Both the position numbers and the translations under genes were made by a program. Source: Symbiodinium natans (Eukaryota; Sar; Dinophyceae; Suessiales; Symbiodiniaceae). From it: a stretch of 64,000 nucleotides of DNA. Positions 58,648 through 64,000 of this stretch are shown piece after piece (the stretch's first letter is position 1; each line of letters opens with the position of its first letter). The stretch lies in the NCBI GenBank assembly GCA_905221605.1, contig CAJNDS010002173.1, forward strand, positions 248,001-312,000, read 5' to 3'. The notes under the pieces were generated by a model. The model searched no databases. It saw only the letters and a program-made list of their open reading frames with translations, and had not been told where the DNA came from.

Positions 58648-58925
58648 TACCGAGCTTGTGCCTTTGAGCACGGTAGAGTCGTACAGTAGCTCTTAGGTTG
58701 CTGTGCGGTCCGACCGGACGCACTCAGGCGTAGCTGCACAAGTGCTTGAACTCGCGAAGTCGTAAAACAGCGTGACCGGGCTGTGATTGCATTGGCTTAG
58801 TGCAAGTCCAGTGCTGGTCGACTTCACAATTGGGGGCTGTTCTGGGAAACGTACAGCTCTTGTGCCTACGGCCCGAGTGGGCAAGCATTGCTTTGCTTGT
58901 CTGTCGCGGTCCGTGACCTGGACGC

Positions 58926-61544
58926 GTGGACTGTGTGCCACGCTTGCGGCCTGCTAACCAAGGCGCGGCGCTTCGCGTGCCACGCCTGCGGCCTGTTTAC
59001 CAAGGCGCGGCAATGTCCGCAGAGGTAGCAGGTCAGGCCGAGGGCGTCACCCTCCTCGAAGCTATCGAGGGTGGAGACGTCCCCTATCCCGAGCGGATGA
59101 GCTACGTCGCTTGGCTTAAGTGGCGTAGGGAGACCGGCAGCCGTCCGTTGTCCAAGCGGGATGGGATCAGTACTACGCCAGAGCAAGAGGCGGCTCTCTG
59201 GCGAAAAGTCATGAAGTTCCTCCATGACGCCGAAGACGAGGACGAGGATGAGGAGGAAGAAGAAGAGGACTCCGAGCTAGTCCCTGAGGCCTCGGGCGCT
59301 GGAGGCGACAGTCCGCCGCGGGTGGACATCAGCGCCGCGGCTAGGGAGCTGGCCATGGTCCCTACCGGTGCTGCCTATGTCCCTGCTACGGCACCAGGGT
59401 CCCGCCCGGCGGGACCGTCCGGTCCGCCGTCGACAGCAGGTTCGGTGCCAGGCACCGCAGAGGGCTTGCAGGCGGAGCTGCGCGCGATTTTCCGTCCAGA
59501 CCAGGAACCGGTCGCGGACTACTTGACGCGCGTTTCGCGGATTGTCCTCGCGCTGAAAGCGCATGGAGTCACGGTGAGCTCCCGTGACCTTGACGCCTTA
59601 AGCACCAAAGCCACCCTCCTTGCGGATGAGTTCTCCAAGATAGGCGGGGACTGGCATCCGACAAAGATGGTCCGTCGGCTGCGGACCAGATTCTCGGTCG
59701 CGGCTTTGCGCGGTGGCGAGGACCCCGAAGACGCAGAGGAGATTCAGCGCGAAATCCAATGCATCGGGGAGCTTATCCTCGCGTTAGGGGGAAAAGAAAG
59801 CTCGAGCCAAGAGAAGGTTTGGAGCTCCCCGTCCGATGTGCCAGTTGAAGCCGTGGGGCCGCGTTCCCCAGGGCTCCCACAGCCTGCGACTGCAAGTAGG
59901 TTGGGGGTAGGTTTGGACCGTGGAGGTTTGCACACTGCTGAGGTTGCAGGTGGTCCTTCCGCGGCCCGTGACCTGGGCGCGACGGACGGCGATTCCCCTT
60001 TGCGCGCGAAGCTTGCGGCGCTGGAGATGGAGATAGAAGCCCTGAAGCGAGGTTCAGACGGCGGAGGTTCGCAGACCGGGTCCCAAAACCCGGCGGGCGA
60101 TTTCGCCGCCGCACTCGCCGCCCAAACTGAAGCGCTGAAAGAAGCGTTAGCGCAGAGGGGCGGGCAAAGCTCCATAACGACGGTCAAAACTGACCTCACG
60201 TGGCCGACGCTGACCGACGACAAGTCGGACGCGCGAGACGTTGTCCTGTTCTACGAGGAGTTCGAGGACGTCTGCGCGCTGGCCAACAACTGTCGCGGTA
60301 TGAGTGCGCGCGAGAAGCTGCTAGCGCTACGCGGGCGCTGCCGCGGCTCGCGCATGAAGACGTACACGAACGCCTACCGCGCAGCGTGGAAGTCGGGAGA
60401 GGTTCTCTCCGACCCACAGGCGGTGTACGACCGCATCAAGAACAAGCACTTGATGTTCGGGGAATCGCGGGAGGAAAGAGAAGTCCGCGTGGATGGTGAG
60501 CATGCCTCCCTCGCTAAGGGCAAGCTCACAGGCCACCAATTCGAGCCTTTGTTTGAGGCATCGATCGCGGACCTTGAGGCGGTGGGTCTTGGGAAGACCC
60601 CACGAGAGTTGTATCTCTCGTACCTCCGCAAGATGCCCCCGTATCTCCAAAAGGAGATACGTAACGACAAGCGGTTGTGGCCCGGCGATCCCAAGGATGG
60701 CGGGCTGAGAGGGCCGCAGACTTGGGAGGAGAGCCACAAGGTCGTCTTGGAGTACGAACAGAGGGAAGCAGCTCACCGGGCTGTTTCCCACTCTGTGTAC
60801 TCCACGACCGGCTCTCCGAGCGCGGACCCGTCGGTCGCGCTAGCCGAGGCTCAGAAGGAGATTAAGAGCCTCAAGGCCGCCGCCAAGGCTGCTGCGAAAG
60901 GAGCAGCTGCCGCGGCCAAAGCTGGCGCGGATCAGACGTTTGCCGCTGCGTCGAAGGGAGCTGGCAAAGGAGCGGACAAGAAGATCTGCTTCCACTTTCG
61001 CGACCACGGGAATTGCCCGAAAGGGGATGCCTGCCCGTACAGCCACGACAAGGAGCTTCGCAGAAAAGCTCTCGCGGCCAAGAAGGGTGACCAAACCTTT
61101 GCCACGGCGAAAGGCAAGGGCAAGGGGAAGGGAGGTGGCAAGGCTAAGGCCAACGCAAAGCCTAAGGCTGCGGCCAAAGGCGCGGCAAAGCCACCAGGCA
61201 CTGTTTGCCCCTTTTTCTCCAAGAATGGGTCGTGCAAGAAAGGAGCCAGCTGCGACATGGTCCACAACCTGACGACCTCAGGAGGGACGCCGGCCTTGCC
61301 TGCCAACTGGGCCCCGCCCTCCGGTGCTTCCATGTCTAACCCCTTCGCCGCGTTCAGTGTCCAGATAGGCAGCTCAGGCGTCCAGGCAGGCGTCTCAGGA
61401 GCCGCAGGACGCGCCGCGGTGCAGCAGCACGCGCTTCCGTTGAGCAAGGGCGGGCGGGACAAGTTCGCACCCTGGACGATCTGCCGAAGGACTGGTGGAG
61501 CCTGGCAGACAACGAGCCAGGAGGCTACCAGTACAGGACGGTAG
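58926..61544 (+). CDS. Gag polyprotein with two CCCH zinc fingers
   Basis: An 872-codon frame. Residues 4-31 hold a tandem 14-residue repeat (VPRLRP, then QGAA), so Met30 (59013, MSAEVAGQAEGV) is a plausible alternative start. An acidic run is at about 104-118. A helical Gag-like segment at about 421-600 includes LFYEEFEDVCALANN and PPYLQKEIRNDKRLW. Ala-Lys-rich linkers at about 640-680 and 715-755 flank the fingers. Finger 1 (about 686) is C-x8-C-x5-C-x3-H: CFHFRDHGNC then CPYSH. Finger 2 (about 758) has the same spacing: CPFFSKNGSC then CDMVH. CCCH fingers normally bind RNA in cellular proteins; here they take the place of the CCHC knuckle of retroviral nucleocapsids. No stop or frameshift interrupts it. 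Confidence 0.8.
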   Translation: MDCVPRLRPANQGAALRVPRLRPVYQGAAMSAEVAGQAEGVTLLEAIEGGDVPYPERMSYVAWLKWRRETGSRPLSKRDGISTTPEQEAALWRKVMKFLHDAEDEDEDEEEEEEDSELVPEASGAGGDSPPRVDISAAARELAMVPTGAAYVPATAPGSRPAGPSGPPSTAGSVPGTAEGLQAELRAIFRPDQEPVADYLTRVSRIVLALKAHGVTVSSRDLDALSTKATLLADEFSKIGGDWHPTKMVRRLRTRFSVAALRGGEDPEDAEEIQREIQCIGELILALGGKESSSQEKVWSSPSDVPVEAVGPRSPGLPQPATASRLGVGLDRGGLHTAEVAGGPSAARDLGATDGDSPLRAKLAALEMEIEALKRGSDGGGSQTGSQNPAGDFAAALAAQTEALKEALAQRGGQSSITTVKTDLTWPTLTDDKSDARDVVLFYEEFEDVCALANNCRGMSAREKLLALRGRCRGSRMKTYTNAYRAAWKSGEVLSDPQAVYDRIKNKHLMFGESREEREVRVDGEHASLAKGKLTGHQFEPLFEASIADLEAVGLGKTPRELYLSYLRKMPPYLQKEIRNDKRLWPGDPKDGGLRGPQTWEESHKVVLEYEQREAAHRAVSHSVYSTTGSPSADPSVALAEAQKEIKSLKAAAKAAAKGAAAAAKAGADQTFAAASKGAGKGADKKICFHFRDHGNCPKGDACPYSHDKELRRKALAAKKGDQTFATAKGKGKGKGGGKAKANAKPKAAAKGAAKPPGTVCPFFSKNGSCKKGASCDMVHNLTTSGGTPALPANWAPPSGASMSNPFAAFSVQIGSSGVQAGVSGAAGRAAVQQHALPLSKGGRDKFAPWTICRRTGGAWQTTSQEATSTGR

Positions 61545-64000
61545 TCCAGGTGCTCGACCGTAAGGTCGAGTGCATGCTCGACGGATGCGCCGGCGCAAAC
61601 CACGTGACAGAGGAACTCGTGGTGGGCATGATGAACCGGGCTGCAGAGCTGGGGATCGGCACCGAAGATCCCGGCTTCCCGGTCGTGAGACTCGAAAAGT
61701 GGGTCCACCCCGAATATGTGCATGGCATTGCTTCGGGAGCCCCCGTTCCTCTGAAGGGGGCAGCAGTCTTGCGCGTCACGCTGCTGGAAGGCAGGACGGC
61801 GGACGACTGTCGCCCCAACACTGAAATTTTCGTGCGATGCAAAATCGCAGCAAGGGGGACGTCCAATTGGCACGGACTGATCCTCGGCGGCAGAGCGTTG
61901 GACTGCGCCGGAAGGATGGGCCTGGGTTTCAGGCCGGGTCCCGACTTTCACGTCCTCGACACGCTGGGAATCAGGATGCCCAGATGTGAGGATCACAGCA
62001 AGACCCGGAAGGACAGGGCCTATGCCTTTGAAGCGCGGTTGTCAAGCCTGGACGACGCGTCATGCACCGAGCCTGGGGGCGGAGGTCGTGAGCTTCTCCG
62101 CTATGACGGGGAAGAGCCGCTCGAGCTCTCGCCAGGTGATGGGGTGCTGGTGCCAGTCGTGCGGGAGACAGGAGTCTCCGCAGAGGGATCCCTGTCCGAA
62201 GTTGTGCTTCCGGTTGAGTGTGGAGTTGAGGCTGTGCCGGGTCTCTGGCCCACAGGAGAGGGTAAGGGGTTTGTTTTGCTTGCAGCCCAAGAGTGTGACC
62301 ACTCTCTCCAGCCGGGCGAGGTTGTTGCGGAAGTGCGTTCCGGCCTCGTCAGCACTGCGGCTTGTGGTTGTGGCGCGATTGAGACGGTGTTCGAGTCGGA
62401 GCCGTCTCCGCAGGCATGTGCGGATTGTGGGGTCGCCGTTGCTACGGTTGACCATGACCCGTGCTTTGCTTGCGGGTCCGCGTCCAGGGCCGCGGCAAGA
62501 AGCTTCCAAGGTTGTTCCTCGTGTGCGCGGTCCTTTGGGCGGCTGCGTACCGGCGCCAGGATCGGTGTGCTGTCGGTCCTTGCTGCGGTGACTGTTCTCG
62601 CTTCGGTGTGGGGCGGGAGCGGCCCGGTTGGGCGCCCTGTTGAGGAGCCTGGAGCGCTTACTTGCTTGGACCACCTTCCAAGCGTCGACAGCTGGTGGGA
62701 GGCGCCAGGTGGTTACGCGTCTGTGTGGGGTAGACGCCCTGCGCAGAAGGACCTTGGGACCCTGGCGGTCGAGAAGGCGCCTTACGAAACGTGCTTGCTT
62801 CAGCGCGCAGGTGAGGCGTGGCGTCTTTGGGACACGAGGGATTTGCGTGTGGCGGAAAGCGTTGCGTGCAGCGATGAAGTTCCCGTCACCGAACGCCTCG
62901 CGGTCTTTAGGACGCGCAAGGGGCCACGCTGGGCTGGCTGGCGTGAGGGATCGGCCACGGCTGGAAAAGGCGCAAGCGACGCTGTGCGCCCAGCAGACGC
63001 GGTCGACACGGCGCGCTGCCCGAGCTATCATATCGTGGAGAGCTGGGATATCGACAAGATGATCGAAGAGCCTCCAACGGACTACTATTATGAGAAGCTC
63101 GCGGCAGATATGCGCGCCCGGCACCCTAAGGCGTGCCCGCACCTCCTCGACCACCTCGTTTCCTTAGAGGGTTTCCTAGACAAGTCAATCTTGTTTGGGT
63201 TCTCCTTTGGAATCAGCAAGGCCGAAGTTTGTGTCTCCAAAGGCAAGCTCCTAGGACACAACATTGGGCGGGACGGGAGTTCGCCTGACGAAGAGCGTTG
63301 TCAGGCGGTGATTGACTTTCCCCCGCTCTGGGAGAAGCTTCACATTCAGCAATTTTTGGGTTGCGCAAACTGGTTGCGCGGCTACCTGCCTGTTGAGTAT
63401 GGGCACGCAGCCAAGATTTTAGGGCAGTGGCAGAAGCCAGGCGCCGTCTTTCCTGAAGGCGGGCTGGGCTCAGCCGCCACCGAGGGTTGCAAAGCCTTTA
63501 AAGCGATTAAGCGCACGATGCAGAACCGCATAAATTTGGCTACCTTCGATGAGGCCTCTGCTGCGGATGGGTCGTGTCCCCTTGAGCAGATCGCGGATGC
63601 ATCGGGCATCGCGGTAGGGGGCAGCGTCGTGCAGATGACGCGTGACTTGAGCCAGCTCAAAGTGCTTATGACGCACTCGAAGAGCTTGACCCCCGCGCAG
63701 CAGAACTGGCCGCCCTTGATACAGGAGGCGTTTGCCCAGCTCGAGGTAAAGCGGGCGACACGCCGCATGTTTGGCTCTATTCGGACTCTGTGTTGGACAG
63801 ATCATGCCAACCTTACCCGAGCGCAAACGTCGGACATCGGAATGGATCCGAAACTCGTCCGGTGGGTTGCGGAAATCCTTATGGATGGGTCCGAAATAAG
63901 GAGCCTTAGCGGTCGCTCAGCGACGCTGGGTGACAGTTTTAGCCGCAATCCCAAGGATCGGGATGCGCTCCTTGCGGCGAGGACGAAAGATCTCGAGGGC
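61340..64000 (+). CDS. Pol polyprotein in the -1 frame (3' end outside window)
   Basis: Open from just after a stop at 61337-61339 to the last base, 887 codons without a stop. It overlaps gag by 205 nt in the -1 frame. The likely start is by frameshift; no classic X-XXY-YYZ heptamer was seen in the overlap. Retropepsin-like features: VECMLDGCAGANHV (61562-61603) and WHGLILGGRALD (about 61870-61905); the active-site triplet reads DGC instead of D-S/T-G. A Cys-rich stretch (62360-62530) and a short hydrophobic segment (IGVLSVLAAVTVLASVW, about 62560-62612) follow. RT thumb/connection: KLLGHNIGRDG and FLGCANWLRGYLP (63245-63393). RNase H: ADASGIAVGGSV and CWTDHANL (63596-63815). The RT fingers/palm with a YxDD box is not visible. 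Confidence 0.8.

Larger units (their letters stand above)
54624..58925. other. Stretch between eIF3b and the plus-strand retroelement, no secure gene
   Basis: Ambiguous coding-like segments occur at 55455-55535 (minus, VAATYAPPESEVALSW), 55648-55748 (plus) and 58040-58110 (plus, GSDEDFARALPAAPELA); strand could not be settled. Telomere-like words are sparse. A compound TA microsatellite lies at 58437-58535 and a spliced-leader-like motif at 58631. The transcription start of eIF3b should lie in the first part. Confidence 0.4.
58926..64000 (+). mobile_element. Gag-pol retroelement, cut off by the window edge
   Basis: Two long overlapping frames (gag, then pol in -1) occupy the last 5 kb and continue past 64000. 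Domain content (Gag with zinc fingers, retropepsin-like segment, RT thumb/connection, RNase H) places it near the Ty3/gypsy type of LTR retrotransposons. No LTR, primer-binding site or target duplication can be shown, since the right half is outside. Codon use is GC-rich and free of telomere-like repeats, unlike the host introns. The plus orientation is opposite to all host genes. Confidence 0.8.

Noticed and set aside
58621-58660. A spliced-leader RNA gene
   Set aside because: The leader match has an insertion, and the GT donor and Sm-site region expected after it are missing; only a relict is plausible.
60932-63154. Minus-strand frames of 354 and 364 codons over the gag-pol region
   Set aside because: They are antisense shadows of GC-rich plus-strand coding. 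The plus frames carry the zinc fingers, RNase H and thumb motifs.

Overview
The window looks like nuclear DNA of a dinoflagellate, or a very close relative. Five things point that way. (1) Coding sequence is cut into tiny exons of 27-90 nt, with acceptors that are almost always AG followed by G and donors that are about half GC and sometimes GA instead of GT. (2) Every recognisable host gene lies on the minus strand over about 54 kb, a unidirectional array. (3) Introns and spacers are packed with plant-type telomere-like repeats (TTTAGGG and 7-8 nt variants), poly-C/G tracts and long microsatellites. (4) A DNA-methyltransferase-like gene belongs to a family I recall as expanded in dinoflagellates. 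(5) A near-match to the 3' part of the dinoflagellate spliced leader lies upstream of a retroelement. I cannot name the genus. No rRNA, tRNA, CRISPR or bacterial feature was seen.

Layout. 0-6.2 kb: unassigned minus-strand exons. 8.3-15.4 kb: exons of a CFAP61-like (cilia- and flagella-associated protein 61) gene that join in frame over several junctions. Its intron is interrupted by a 3.3-kb tyrosine-recombinase-type retroelement (11622-14954) with split direct repeats and an intact RT-RNase H ORF. 16.5-17.7 kb: a two-exon DNA-methyltransferase-like gene. 20.6-21.6 kb: a three-exon HXXEE-motif membrane protein. 22.7-26.3 kb: a first exon with ATG and exons that look like the missing N-terminus of CFAP61, so the genes between may be nested in a CFAP61 intron. 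23.6-33.4 kb: minisatellites and very long microsatellites. 33.5-36.2 kb: a PAS-like exon and a multipass membrane protein. 40.8-54.6 kb: translation initiation factor eIF3 subunit b, reconstructed from about 30 exons. 58.9-64.0 kb, plus strand: a gag-pol retroelement that runs off the right edge.

The host genes are ordinary cell machinery (translation initiation, axoneme, membrane proteins). What is unusual is their architecture and the two retroelements. The right-hand element has a Gag with two CCCH zinc fingers, and a pol frame overlapping in -1 that is open for 887 codons. That frame carries a retropepsin-like motif, RT-thumb/connection sequence and RNase H, but no RT palm with a YxDD-type box was found. 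The left-hand element has the PAT/Ngaro terminal structure but no recombinase gene. Exon limits were placed by eye from frame, splice signals and remembered family sequence; they have not been checked against transcripts.
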